Under the pieces are notes generated by a model. That model searched no databases, was not told the origin of the DNA, and saw only the letters and a list, made by a program, of their open reading frames with translations. Of a stretch of 64,000 bases of DNA, positions 40,450-52,185 are shown in pieces (position 1 is the stretch's first letter; every line of letters starts with the position of its first letter). Source of the stretch: Portulaca oleracea (Eukaryota > Streptophyta > Magnoliopsida > Caryophyllales > Portulacaceae); NCBI GenBank assembly GCA_029582165.1, contig CM055872.1, forward strand, positions 5,549,582 to 5,613,581, read 5' to 3'. The position numbers and the translations under genes were made by a program.

Positions 40450-43400
40450 CTAGGGATTAGTAGTCTTGCCCTCCATTTTCACACCACCAACCTCTTCCAC
40501 AACCACCACCACCTCTCCCTCTTTCCCCTCCCTCTTATAAACATACACCCTCGCCACCCACAAAAACACCCCCATATTCGCGACCGCCAATCCACACAAA
40601 AACAAGTAATAATAATCCAACCTCGACTCATCCAAATCCTTCCCCAACCACTTCCTCCCACCATTCCTCCCCGTACTCTTATCCACCATAGTCACCAAAA
40701 AACTATTCAAAAAATTCCCAACCCCAATTGCGCTCGTAAAAAACGTCGTCCCCAAACTCTGCATGTCCTCGGGGGACTGATCGTAGAAAAACTCTAACAA
40801 CCCGACAGAGTTAAACACGTCGGCCACCCCCATTAGGGCGTACTGGGGCATCAACCAAAATATACTCATCGGAACAACATGGGCGTTATTATTATTATTA
40901 TTATTATTCCCTGTGACATGGTCCACCTTGATGACGTGCATCCTACGGACCTCGACCACGTAGGCGACTGTGACGGAGGTGATCTGGATGAGGTTCCCGA
41001 TGCCGAGCCTCTGGAGGAGGGTGATCCCTCTAGGGTTTCCGGTTTTTTTGCGCATCAAGGGGATGAAATAGCGGTCGTAGATGGGGATGGAGAGGAGCAT
41101 GGAGAGGGTGAGGAAGGTCCCAAGGGAGGCCGCCGGGACCTCGAAGTGGGCCCCGATGCGGCGGTCCATGGTGGTGCCTTGTTTAACGAAAAGGGTGTTG
41201 GTCTGAGCCCAGATGGTGCTTGGGATTAGGATGACTAGCCAGACGAGGATCATGCCGCATATTTGCTTGGTTTTGGTGACTTGGGCTTCTGTGCATGGTG
41301 GTCGTGAGCTTCCTTCTTTTATCGTGGCCTTGTCCAAGAATCTGCGAATATGCATACCCCACATCTAATTAATCACCGGGATTTTCAAAGGTATGGATTT
41401 TTTTTATTTTTTTTATATTATTGAAGAAAATTACTATCTCCATCCCAAAATGTTTGTCCTTTGACAAAATTTTGACTGTTGATAATTTTGAAATTACAAT
41501 GAGTTACGATATAAAATTACCGTCATTGTAATTTTTGCTAAGGTATCTTTCTAATGGTAGTAATTTTATATCATAATTCATTATAATTTGTGAGTAATCA
41601 ATGGTCGAAATTTAGTTAAAGAACAAACATTTTGGGACGGGAGTAATAATAAACATAGTAACACTGACCTAACTTGAATCATGACCCAATTGAATTAGAT
41701 CCAACCCAAACCTGAAAAAGCTATATTTTTGCTCGAAATTGACCTGGACCCAAAATGATCGAACCCAATCCCGATTCGATCAGAATTTATCTTTTAATAA
41801 AAGTTGTTCATTTTTGCGATGTAAATTTATCAGATATAAAAATAAGGAAAATTGGAATCTAATAATAAACCAAACTTTATGTCCATTTTGATCTAACAAA
41901 CCAAACTTAACATTTTGTTAATGGCAAACTGTACTTAACAATAATATTTTTCTTAGTGAACCTCCACCAATTTCTGGTTTCCGGAAAAATGACATAGAGG
42001 TTTTTTTGTTGATTGAATAAACCTAATTGAAATGAACAATGTTTTGAAAGAAATGCTCGAGCAGCTGTTGTCTGAAGTGACAAGAATGTGAAATGAATTA
42101 CAGAGAATGAAAGATGGGAGTCAAAACTTTGAGCGTCTGGATGAAGAAAATGTTAGGCTTAGAACCAAATTTGACAAGGAGAAAAGGAAGAGGAAGTCAA
42201 CTTCATTTTCCTTTTATTTTTTGCCTATAAAACACTCCACATCAGCAAAAAAACGTCCATGTCATTTTTCCGGTAACCGAAAATTGGTAGAGGTTCATTA
42301 CGAAAAATATTATGTTAAGTACAGTTTGTCAGTAACAAAAAATTAAGTTTGGTTTGTTAGATCAAAATGGATATAAAATTTGGTTTATTAGATTTCATTT
42401 TTTCTAAAAATAAAGCAACCTAAAATTATGACCCAACCCAAACTTTTATTTTTATCCAAACATGATCTAAAACACACGGGAAAATTCAAGAAACCAAATT
42501 TCATTGCATTTCTATATATATTAAAGCGAGGAGAAAAAAAAAAAGATCACCTGAAAATTGGAAATTCCCAGGATTTATTCGCAACCCTAAGCCTCCAGTT
42601 AGCCATGGCAGTGGCTACCACCTTTAGAATATCAACCGTGGGACTTTTGGTGTTCTTGATCTTATGCCTGTAAAACGGGGTTCCTACGTAGAACGAAATC
42701 AACGCCAAGACAAGGGCAATCGTCGGAATGGCATACCCTAATCCCCACCCCAAGTTCTCTTGTATGTACACAAGCGCCAAAGATGCAAATAGACCCCCTA
42801 GGAAGGCACCAAACATCCACCAGTTGAAGAAGGATACTTTGAGCTTCTTCTCCTTTGGGTCGAACTCGTCGAATTGGTCAGCACCGAAGGTCGATATGTT
42901 CGGCTTCGTTCCGCCTGCCCCGATTGCGATGATGTACAGAGAAGTGTAGAAGAACGCGATCTGGGATGGGGAAGTTGAGTTGCAGGTTGAGTCGTTTGTG
43001 CAAGTTGGTTTGAAGAACTTGAAGGATACGAACATTGTTAAGAGCACCATACCCTGTAAATAAATTCATAAAATATGTTACGTGTTTTATTCATAATGTA
43101 CATGGTTAGATCTGGCAAAAATCGACCCAGATTACCCGAATTGTCCGACCCGGAAAAAATCGGGTTTGGACATAGATTTTTCTTCCGAATTTTGATATTG
43201 ACCGAATATTCGGACATAAAATCTCTCTTTTTTCTATTGTCCAAACCCGATTTTAGCTTCGTCCAAATTGTCCGAGCCGGTCCAACCCGAAATAAAACCG
43301 GGTTCGGACATGAATTTCTCGTCCGAACTTCGACATTGTCCGAATTTGTCCGACCCGAACTTACCGGACCCGAATTTTTGCCGACGCTAACATGATTTAG

Positions 43401-46039
43401 AAATATAATTAATTATTCATTAATACAAATATTAACTTTTATATAACGATGATACATGAAAAGTTTGTATTTCATACAACACTTTTTTATTCGAAAATCC
43501 TCTAAATTGAGTATAATGAAGGGTGTTCAATATTGCAGGCTCCCATTAAATGAGTTCTAAAGAGGCTGTATCTTTTTAGAAAAACGATCCTGCTCCCGGA
43601 CTCACCATACCCTTGTGCGCCCAATCATTCAGGAGGCCCAATCATTTGTGGTTTTTTTTTTTGTTTATCTTTTGAAAAATAGGGGGTGTAATTTTATTAT
43701 TTAACCCAATCATTTAATTTATTGTTAAATTTAATATTAGTTTATTTAATAATTGTTTTTTCTTTTTCTACTTTATTTGATGGTAATGAAAAAATATTTA
43801 TAATTATATATTTATAGTAACGCTTTTCGTTAGTAGAGGCGCTAATTTTCTAAATTGGTAAAAGTAAAATGAATGCTCATAATTCCAAACTAGAATGCTC
43901 ATTACCCTAAATTAGAATGCTCTTAAACCAAAACTTGAATACTCATAAACTTGAACTAGAATGTTCATAAAATTATACATGAATGCTCATTAATCCAAAC
44001 TAGAATGCTCATAACCCTAAATTAAAATGCTCATAAGCCTAAAATTGATTGCTCATAAACTTGAACTAGAATGCTCATCAAATTAAACATGAATGCTCGT
44101 AAACTTGAACTAGAATGCTCATAAAATTAAACATGAATGCTTATAAACCCGAACTAGAATGCTCATAAAATTAAACATGAATGCTTATAAACCCTAACTA
44201 GAATGCTCATATATATCCCTAAATAATTAGAATGTTCATAAACCTAAACTTGAACAAGAATGCTCATAAACTTATACTTGACTGCTCATAAACATAAACT
44301 TGAATGTTCATAACTTGACTAGAATGCTTATAAATCTAAACTAGAATGCTCATAAAACTAAATTTGAACGGTCATAAGCCCAAATTAATAATAATTATAA
44401 CTAAATCGACTAAAAATAGTTATTGATAGATAGAAAAGTAATAGTTACAATTCAATCAAGTCAAAATTAGTACAAAAATTTTCATCCATTAATAAATTAT
44501 AAAATAGTTATTGACATTAATTATAAAAAAACAACAGTACAACACAGTGTGATGGGAGGCGACGTTGGGTCTTGGGTGCACAAAATGAATGTGCTCCTGG
44601 GATCACCTTCTGTAAGACTCGGGTTTTTAAATATATTTTTTTTAGACTAATTACCCTAATTACTGTTCTTAATTGCGTAGTTAGAGTTTTCCCCGATCTC
44701 TTATGCAATTTATTTGACTATTATGTGTGATTGTATTAAAATGTGTTAATTAAATTAAATGGGATTAGAGTACTAATCAACCTTGGTTAAGAGTTAGTGG
44801 GTAGTTGTGATTAGGTTAATTAGATTCTTTTTTCCCAAAAAGAAAAGAAGAAGGAAAAGGGAGGAATTGAAATTGGAAAACAATCAGGAGCACCGAATGC
44901 CCCCTGATTGTTTCCAATTTAAAACTCCTTCCCCTTTTCTCTTTCCTTGCGTGGCTACCCAGAACAAACCCACCTCCTGCTTCTTGCTCCTTCTCTCTCT
45001 CAACGGTGGGTAGTAACTAAAGTACCACCATATCATTCTCTTCCTTCCTTCTTCACTTTTGGTAGAACTCAGTCATAGAGTGGTTCAAAATCTTTTCCCT
45101 CTGCCCTAATTACTAGCATACGACCAAAAGGGAGAACCAAATTAAGAAGAAAGGAAGAAAAGGATAACCGAACGGAAGCGGTAAATTTTGTTGGTGGATT
45201 TGCGGCGAAGGAGAACTCTATTAGGTATGGAGTTGTCTTATTCGGGATGTAATTCAGTATAAAGGAAGGTTATGGGGTGCACTCAAGGGAAGTAGAATCA
45301 AATTGATCGAAGGCCAGATTTGGAGTTGTTGAATACTACCAAACTCAGGGAGGTATTGTGTCGTACAACCCTAAGCCTTTGTATCTGTTTTCTATGAGAT
45401 TGGAAGTTAATATTAATGGTGGAATTGTTATACAGTGAAGTGAACTAAGGAATTAGGAAATCGGTTCGGTTTAGGGAACGGCGACAGTTGGGACTGAATA
45501 CGGGAAACGACCATACTCTTCAAGGTGGGTGACTCTAATCCTACCTATTACTATTTTCTTAAAATTCTTTTAAAGCCTAGTTGACTTAGGATGGTTGGAA
45601 TTGATATTGAAACCGAGTTAGTAGTTGGTGAACTTTGGGTCCGAACTATGAGTGTCAGGGTTGTTAGTGAGATAATGACTGTTGGAGGGAGATTGAAGAA
45701 CAGTTTGCAAGCTTGCTACCTTGTTGGATGGAAAAAAAGGGGTATTGAATTTATGAAAGTAAGTAGTAGCGAGAGTAACCTTTCTTTTTGGGAATACCGT
45801 TTCCGTGGCTAGATATTAACTTGTTAGCATAGGAATCGTATGTGCTTGATTGATCGGTTTTGTGTGTATAAATTGTTATTATAGGTTGTCTGGTTGTTCT
45901 TATGTAGTCAAATACTTGTGGGTTATGTAGAGGTTTATGTTTGCAAACTAAAATAAGTTGATTTTTTGCCTATGTCCGGTATTACTCGGTTTGGCAATCA
46001 AGGAACTAAGTTTTATTTTTGAAAAGGGTTTGTAATTTG

Positions 46040-46078
<39 letters not shown>

Positions 46079-49000
46079 TATTATTATTATTATTATTATG
46101 TATCCTTGATATTAAGTCTCTGCTTGACAAGGGGTTTCAGTTCTTATTTGATAAAGTTTGATTTCCAAAAAAAAAATTATGTATATTAAGTAATAATCCG
46201 ATTGCCAAAGGTCGATTTCTAAACGAGTTCAAAGAGGTGGAAAATTGTTGAAAGTTGTTATCTTGGAATTGGATGGAAAGGGGTACACTATTTATTCGAT
46301 TTGCAAAGCAGTTTGAATTGGTTTTGGGCTAGGTGTATCACACTAGGTATTATGGACTAATTGGAAAGCCGGGGTTACACCTATACCGGCATGGTATATA
46401 AAGTCCATTGACGTTAGAACTCCCGGGAAGTTAAACTAACTGCCTTAAGGGGGAACCGACCCCGACTGGAAAAGTGCTGAAAGTACCCTATGCCCTTGGT
46501 ACGAGTTTTTATCAAAAAAAAAAGGGGGCGAGTAAAATACTTTGGTTGTTCAAGGTTGCAAGGGGTGTCTTTTCCATTTACGAGGACTTGTATCAGTTTC
46601 TTTCCCCTTTGTGGTGCTTTATATGTTGCTGTTGTAATTCTTCAAAGACTTGTAGTCAGTCTGGAAAAGAAAGAAAGAAGGGGGACTTCCTGAATTAAGG
46701 AGGTTAAGTAACAGTCTCCTTGAAACATATGTGATGATAACTCATGTTTAATCGTTAGCTCCTGCGCGTGAACCTAAGAACAAGTTACCCGCCCTGCATG
46801 CTAAGCTTTGGTAATACATGTATTAAATATTTATATGTCTTGATGTATAATTATGATATTTAAGTGCACTGGTCTTGTTTTGGAGGCGGGTTATCCACTG
46901 AGCGCGTGGTTGCTCATACCCCCACTTTCCCCCTTTTTCCAGGTTCTTCAGGTGACAACTGAGAAGTAAGTAAGCTGTTTATGTTTTGAGGGCCAAGTGT
47001 ACGCATGGGAGGAGCAGGCAACCTTGTTATGTATATAAATAAGTGTTATGTAAGTTGCATGTAAATAGATCGGGTGACCTGCATTTTGGGTGTTGGTTTG
47101 GAAGGGGCGTGTGGCCCTGTTGTACAAAAGTGTTGTTAAATCATGTTTTGCAAGTTTAAATGACTACTTGTATTTTGGTTTAGCCCCTATTACAAAGGAA
47201 ACTCTGCCGAAATTTTCCCAAGTTAAAAAAATAATAATAATAATAATAAGGAGGATTTTGGTTTCCCGTTAAATTAGCCTTAAGGGCTTTAACAAAGGCC
47301 ATGGCGATGTAATTCCCCTGATTAGGGAAGAGGGGTGTTACACCTTCTTACCCCTGTTTTTTTTTTCCCAATGATAGTTATGGCATCTATAATGTGGATT
47401 ATGTTTACTTTTTCTTGCTATTTTGATGTTTAACTGGATCCTTTCAAACTTTGTATTAGCGAGACTTTACTTAGGATTTTTGTACCATTGACTTTCAATA
47501 ATAAATAAGGGTGCATTGGTAGGAACTCCAGGGAAATTTCCATGAAAATGATTTTCCTGGGAAAAATTTCCCTTAGCCCCCTCCCCCAAAGGGAAATTTT
47601 CCCAAGAAAAATAGATAAAATTGTGGGTTCACTATGAAATTTTTCCCAATGTCAACCCACATCCAAACATGGGAAAAATAAATAAACTCGAGAAAGTTGA
47701 CCATTTCCCTGGAGTTATTGACCAACCAAACACACCCTAAAAATTATTATTATGGCAATCATTGAGGTTCCATCCAAAAAGAACTTACTGGGACAATCCA
47801 TAAAGGATGAGTTTACCACTATACCACACTATAATAGGTCCTAAATGAACTAAAATTTCATTGGTCTGAATAATATGAGAAAAGTTTTTTTTTTTTTTGA
47901 ATTTTGGCATGAGTCAAAGAGTTGAATAATACGTCCATTAAGCACCATGATAAAAATTGCAAGCCACCAATATATGTGCATGATGAGGTTTGGCATTTTC
48001 AAAAAGGAGAAAAAAATGTAACATTTATGTGAACCTTAAATAGTGCCATTACTCATTATCTGTTAAATGGAGGCTGTAGTTAGATCTAAACAACCATAAA
48101 TTGTCTGAAATGGTGGGTGCCGTACTGCCATATATAAGATGTCAGGTAACATAAATAATACTTCCTCCATTCCAAAATATTTGTCATCTGTCTAAATTTT
48201 GACCGTTAATTACTCACAAATTACAATGAGTTACAATATGAAATCACCATCATTATAAATCTTAGTAAGTTATCCTTCTAAAGATGTTAATTTTATATTT
48301 TAACTCATTATTATTTATGATTAAATTAATAATAAAAATTTAATTAGATGACAAATATTTTGGGACAAAGGTAGTAGTCACTTTCATAATTTCATATGCG
48401 TTGAAATTTAAAAGTGTCGGTGTCCAATATTTGCATGCATGTCCACAAATAGTGCTTAAGAAATAATAGTCACTCTTTAGATTAGTACCATGCCACTATA
48501 CGTGGAAACTCTGTAAGACTTGAGAGCTCATATACTTCATGTTAGTTAACTAAGCTCCTTAATTAGTAGATAAAGCCTAGAGGTAGACCCTCCATTTCAC
48601 GCAAAAAAAAAAAAAGACACAAGAGTGTTGCGTTTTTCACTTGACTTATTATTTAGCAATCAAACAACACTCTATTATTGATGGTAGGTCAAAGGAAACG
48701 GCAAACTCTATCATCTCTGCGACAATTCAAGACATATGGCCATCTCTGTTTGGTCAGATAAGGATAAAATTTTAACTTTGGTTTGAGTGTTTTTAGAAAA
48801 TCAAGTAAGATAAGATAAGAATAAACGTAACTTATCACTGTAAAGAATAGGGCTATAGATAATAATTTGGGAAAGAGTATCTGCATTACCTTTTACTCAA
48901 AAAGAATAATTAGATACCATGTACATAAATCATCTTAACCAAATATTCAACTTAATGATTGAACACTTTTACTTTTTTTTAAATAAATTTCTCTATAAAT

Positions 49001-50807
49001 CTTAATTAATAATAGCATGAATTACTACTACAATACATAAATGCTATATTAACAAATTATAAAAATGAGCTAACATAAATATAAATAAAAGTGACCTTTT
49101 ACATTTTATATAAAATACTTTACTAATAAGAGACACATTTACTAAATGATTTTTCAAACATACAAAAGTTTTTTTTTACAATAATAGTCTAAAATACAAT
49201 CTTCGAGTCAATATCTAAAATATTATTAATGCATGTGAATTAGTGCATAGATATATGTACAAATTCTAATACGTACTTTTTAAATACTTTAAAGGCATAC
49301 TAAAATTAATGAAAGTACATTGGAAGGTATATATAATTTGAATATTCAATTATACAAAAATTTGCTCCAGTTGAAGGTACATACAATTCTAATATTATGG
49401 ATTAAATCTTCATATTTTTGAAAAAAAAAACTCATATATACAACAATTATTTTATAAATTAAATGTTCTTATATGTTATATTTTCAACAATATTTCAACA
49501 ATCCTTGTTTTATTATTATCCCTTACAACACATGTGCAACGCACGGGTCTAAGTACTAGTTAATATAAATTACTTTCAATATTAGGTCCCACTTTTAGAA
49601 GATCTTGATTCCAAGATTACTATGTTTTTTAGTCGGATAAATACGACCATTTATCTAGCCCAATCCAAATTTACTGATACTTACCTAATTTTAGGTTAGA
49701 ACTCTAAAATCAAACCCTAAGATATGATTTAAATTATTGAATCATGAAAAACATAGGAAAATGGTCAAGAGTTATAAGTGGATCAAAAAAATCAAGAGAA
49801 ACATTGATCAAAAAATGACTCGGAGGTACCCTAACTTTTAGTGAAATGTTTTTCAGGTACCTCAATTTTTCAAAACTCATTATGGAGTACCCTTACTTTT
49901 AGGGTTAGAAATTATTAGGTATTTTTTCGATCATCAATTTGGTTAAGTGACCGAAATATCCTTATCTTCCATTGTTTAAGAAATATCATTAAAGAAGAAG
50001 AATAAACGTATTTCGGTCACTTAATAAATTGATGGCCGAAAAAAGCACCAAATAATTATTAACCCAAAAGTAAGGGTACCTCAAAATGAGTTTTGAAAAG
50101 TCGGAGTACCGAAAAATAGTTTCCCCAAATATTGGGGTACATCCGAGTAATTTTTTGAACATTGATGGAGTTACCATGGCATAGATGAGGGAGGAGACGG
50201 TGAAAGTCCAGAAGCGGCCAAGGTAAGCGTCAGCGATGTAAGCCCCGAGGATGGGCGTCATCCACACCACGCCGGTCCAGTTGTTGACATTCCTTACTGA
50301 CGATACGGTGTCCTCGTGGAGCTCGGTTGTCAAGTACACTACCAAGTTTGCTGCTATTCCATAGAATGCCATCCTTTCCACTGCTTCATATACTACTCCC
50401 AAGCAATAGTAAAGTTGAAGACATACAATTAGCATTGCATATAGTAGATTCTGTCTTTACAAGAGCCTATTTAACCAAAAATTTAAGCTGATAACTGAAT
50501 ATTTAGGAATATATATTAATCTAACACGGTCAATGATTGACTTTGATTGAGATGGTTCTATGTAATATACAGGTCAGATTGATAAGAAGCTTATTGGCAT
50601 AAAGAACGAGTTAGAGTATAAAACTACTCCGTTACCGATTTAAGCTTTTGATTGAAATAATTGCTGAGATAATTGAGAATAGTGATTACCAAGAAGAAAA
50701 GCACAAGCTTTCCATTTGCCGGTTTTGGAAGCGAGAACCGGGCGGCCACGGAGGTCGACGGTGCCATCTTGAGTGTAGCCTTTGTTGGTGTTAGCTTCCA
50801 ACTCCAT
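40450..50807 (-). CDS. NPF (NRT1/PTR) transporter, NPF5.1-like
   Basis: Proton-coupled symporter of the plant NRT1/PTR family; substrates in this subfamily vary (peptides, nitrate, hormones) and cannot be read from the sequence. Exons in gene order: 50690-50807, 50175-50392, 42551-43053, 40450-41341 (118, 218, 503, 892 nt), 576 aa. The ATG at 50805-50807 is followed by KGYTQDGTVDLRGRP, the usual NPF N terminus. The ExxER proton-coupling motif (EAVER) opens TM1. NVNNWTG, GAYIADAYLGRFWTF, GAGGTKPNISTFGADQFD, FFNWWMF, TLFVKQGTTMDR, GNPRGITLLQRLG, GLLEFFYDQSP and SRLDYYYLF are all present. An NPF5.1 match is from memory. Intron 2 is 7,121 bp and full of transposons. The central loop before FLDKA looks about 25 residues short. 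The exon 2 acceptor could lie 3 nt further upstream. An eight-Asn run is encoded by an ATT/AAT microsatellite. Confidence 0.92.
40886..40909 (-). repeat. AAT microsatellite in NPF exon 4 (Asn run)
   Basis: Eight AAT codons in the coding strand give Asn at about residues 425-432, in a loop between predicted membrane segments. Slippage would change the run by whole residues. Confidence 0.9.
41437..41643. mobile_element. Stowaway-like MITE in NPF intron 3
   Basis: Ends TCTCCATCCCAAAATGTTTG and CAAACATTTTGGGACGGGAG, with TA on both sides. About 207 bp; same subfamily as 48161-48374. Confidence 0.75.
41856..42394 (+). mobile_element. Long inverted-repeat element enclosing a coiled-coil-like fragment
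   Basis: Arms of about 140 bp (AATCTAATAATAAACC... and ...GGTTTATTAGATT, with CCAATTTCTGGTTTCCGGAA paired with TTCCGGTAACCGAAAATTGG) flank about 260 bp. The middle reads as MNNVLKEMLEQLLSEVTRM, then a stop, NELQRMKDGSQNFERL and DEENVRLRTKFDKEKRKRK, a charged heptad-like stretch. Long arms with an unrelated coding-like core are typical of Pack-MULEs. No 9-bp duplication was found. It lies in NPF intron 3 on the opposite strand. Confidence 0.6.
43107..43389 (+). mobile_element. hAT-like MITE, copy 2
   Basis: It starts TAGATCTGGCAAAAATCG and ends GAATTTTTGCCGACGCTA, with the same GTCCGACCCG interior as the copies at 33509 and 52186. The flanks give only an imperfect 8-bp match (ACATGGTT and ACATGATT, if shifted by one base). 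It lies in NPF intron 2, about 20 bp from the exon 3 acceptor. Confidence 0.75.
43588..44604. mobile_element. Inverted-ended element carrying a minisatellite
   Basis: The left end GATCCTGCTCCCGG...TTGTGCGCCCAA and right end TTGGGTGCACAAAA...CTCCTGGGATC are imperfectly inverted. Between them is the GAATGCTCATAAA tandem array. The 2.7-kb solo LTR inserted 6 bp past its right end. The superfamily is not assigned. Confidence 0.45.
43869..44380 (+). repeat. Degenerate minisatellite, about 22-bp unit
   Basis: Over 20 units built on GAATGCTCATAAAxxTAAACT repeat imperfectly, with higher-order pairs (AACTAGAATGCTC then AACATGAATGCTC). Non-coding, in NPF intron 2. Confidence 0.85.
44611..47342 (-). 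mobile_element. Solo LTR, 2.7 kb, probably Ty3/gypsy, TSD CCTTC
   Basis: It begins TGTAAGACTCGGG and ends GAGGGGTGTTACA; perfect 5-bp duplications CCTTC lie at 44606-44610 and 47343-47347. Read on the minus strand the start TGTAACACCCCTC is typical of large chromovirus LTRs. No gag or pol reading frame lies within, so a solo LTR is the best reading; a non-autonomous large element is the alternative. An ATT microsatellite lies near 46046-46099. It adds 2.7 kb to NPF intron 2. Confidence 0.8.
47509..47737. mobile_element. MITE, GGGTGCATTGGT type
   Basis: Ends GGGTGCATTGGTAGGAACTCC and GGAGTTATTGACCAACCAAACACACCC, with GGGAAATTTCC-like arms. About 229 bp; NPF intron 2. Confidence 0.6.
48161..48374. 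mobile_element. Stowaway-like MITE in NPF intron 2
   Basis: Ends CTTCCTCCATTCCAAAATAT and ATATTTTGGGACAAAGGTAG, TA on both sides, about 214 bp. Same subfamily as 41437-41643. Confidence 0.7.
49531..49560 (+). mobile_element. Helitron-type 3' terminus in NPF intron 2
   Basis: A weakened hairpin (CATGTGC AAC GCACGGG) is followed by TCTAAGTA, CTAG and T, parallel to the one at 2229-2257. The 5' end is unknown; the AT-rich stretch 48660-49530 may be its body. Confidence 0.5.
49809..50157. mobile_element. MULE-like MITE beside the NPF exon 2 donor
   Basis: A perfect 9-bp duplication AACATTGAT lies at 49800-49808 and 50158-50166. The ends are CAAAAAATGACTCGGAGGTACC and GGGGTACATCCGAGTAATTTTTTG. 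The arms extend for well over 100 bp (TTTCGGTCACTTAA against TTAAGTGACCGAAA). The element with its duplication begins 8 nt into NPF intron 2. Non-coding. Confidence 0.88.
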
Positions 50808-50883
50808 TGGACTAGCTATATAATAATCTTAATTAGAGTCTCCCTAGTATTATTTTGCCTGTTCAAGATTGATAAATGTCTAA

Positions 50884-50894
50884 ATATATATATA
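50884..50894 (-). promoter_or_regulatory. Possible TATA box of the NPF gene
   Basis: TATATATATA-rich run about 77-87 bp upstream of the ATG on the minus strand. The position is right but the sequence is low-complexity. Confidence 0.35.
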
Positions 50895-51530
50895 ATATGA
50901 ACAAATAAGAGATTGTAGTCAAAAATACAAAGATACTCTTGTTGTGTGGTTTGTCTAGGTTCAAACCAAGTGAGTGGGAAGGGAGAAGAGAAAAGTGTAA
51001 GTGGGGGTGGGGAGAGATAGGTAGTGAGACAAGGATAAGTCACCTAAATCGGCTTGACTTGTGGCTATAAACGTCCAAAACTAAGAATCCCCTTGATATA
51101 TTGTCGCTACCTAAATCGGCTTGAAGCGTGAGTATTTTAAAGACCCTCTTTATTTTGCGCAAATGAATGTTGGGAGTGTTGATCAAATTCGAATCTGAAA
51201 CCTTTTGTTTAAATCTGATTCTGATACCATATGGAACTATATCAACCAAAAGCTTACACTAATTGTTAAAGACCCACTAATAATTTTTACGCTCTAATAT
51301 TAACTCTCTTATTTTCTCTAATTTTTCAAGCTTCTCATTAGAGTTTATATTTTGGTGGAAATGAAAATTGCTTATGTGTATAATATGTGGGATGATGGGA
51401 TTATACTATATTATACTTATATTATAGACACTTTAATATTTATCTCTTATTTTCCATCTATAAAATTTAATCAGGATTAAAATAGAAATCCAACTAATAA
51501 ACATACTTATCTTTCATAAAAAGAAATTAA

Positions 51531-51794
51531 GGCCCTGTTCTTTTATGCGGTATGGCGCAGTATGGTGTGGTGAAATTGTGGCGGGTTGTGGTGTAATTAT
51601 GGTGGGTTATTAGTATGTTGTGGTGAGTTTTTTGTATATACTCCGTATATATATAAATATTGTATTGGTAATTGTGAAAAAGTAATTTATGGTGGGTTGT
51701 GGTGAATTGTGGTAGAATTATATTTTGTGGTGGATTGTGGTAAACTGCGGTAGGCTGTGGCAACGTAATTTGGCAACCCAGAAAAGAACATGGC
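51531..51794. mobile_element. MITE, GGCCCTGTTCTTTT type
   Basis: It starts GGCCCTGTTCTTTTATGCGG and ends AAAAGAACATGGC, with GGTGGGTTGTGGT-like repeats inside, as at 11701-11976. It lies upstream of the NPF gene. Confidence 0.6.
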
Positions 51795-52185
51795 GTAAAT
51801 TACCAAAGAAAAAGATATTCCCATTGTATTATATGATTTATATCATCTCAGTGCCTTTTTCTTCTCCACTTTTATATGTTCGGGTGATTTTGTTCTAGGT
51901 ACCTTTCATTGAATAGGATTCCACCTAACAAACATTAAACACATAAACGTGAATTTCTATCTTAGGTGGGTGGATAGATATAGATAGATAGAAAAATATA
52001 TAGATAGATAGATAGATATTTCAGCAAGATATTAAATATCGAAACTAATTTTATGCTGAAATGTTTTATAAACACATCCTAAAAAAAAAAATTATAAAAA
52101 GTTCAGGTCTATTGTTGATACAGTTTGCAACATGTAATTCTTGAGGTTAGGCCTCGCCCTCCTCCCACTTGTACTGTTGACAATT

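Noticed and set aside
42107..42346. A small independent gene in NPF intron 3
   Set aside because: The frame is enclosed by inverted repeats, and the upstream part of the same reading frame contains a stop, so it is treated as captured transposon cargo.
43869..44380. A CRISPR-like array
   Set aside because: The repeats are degenerate, contiguous, without unique spacers, and this is plant DNA. It is a minisatellite.
45591..46698. Small plus-strand genes in the NPF intron
   Set aside because: The frames lie wholly inside the 2.7-kb solo LTR and show no domain.
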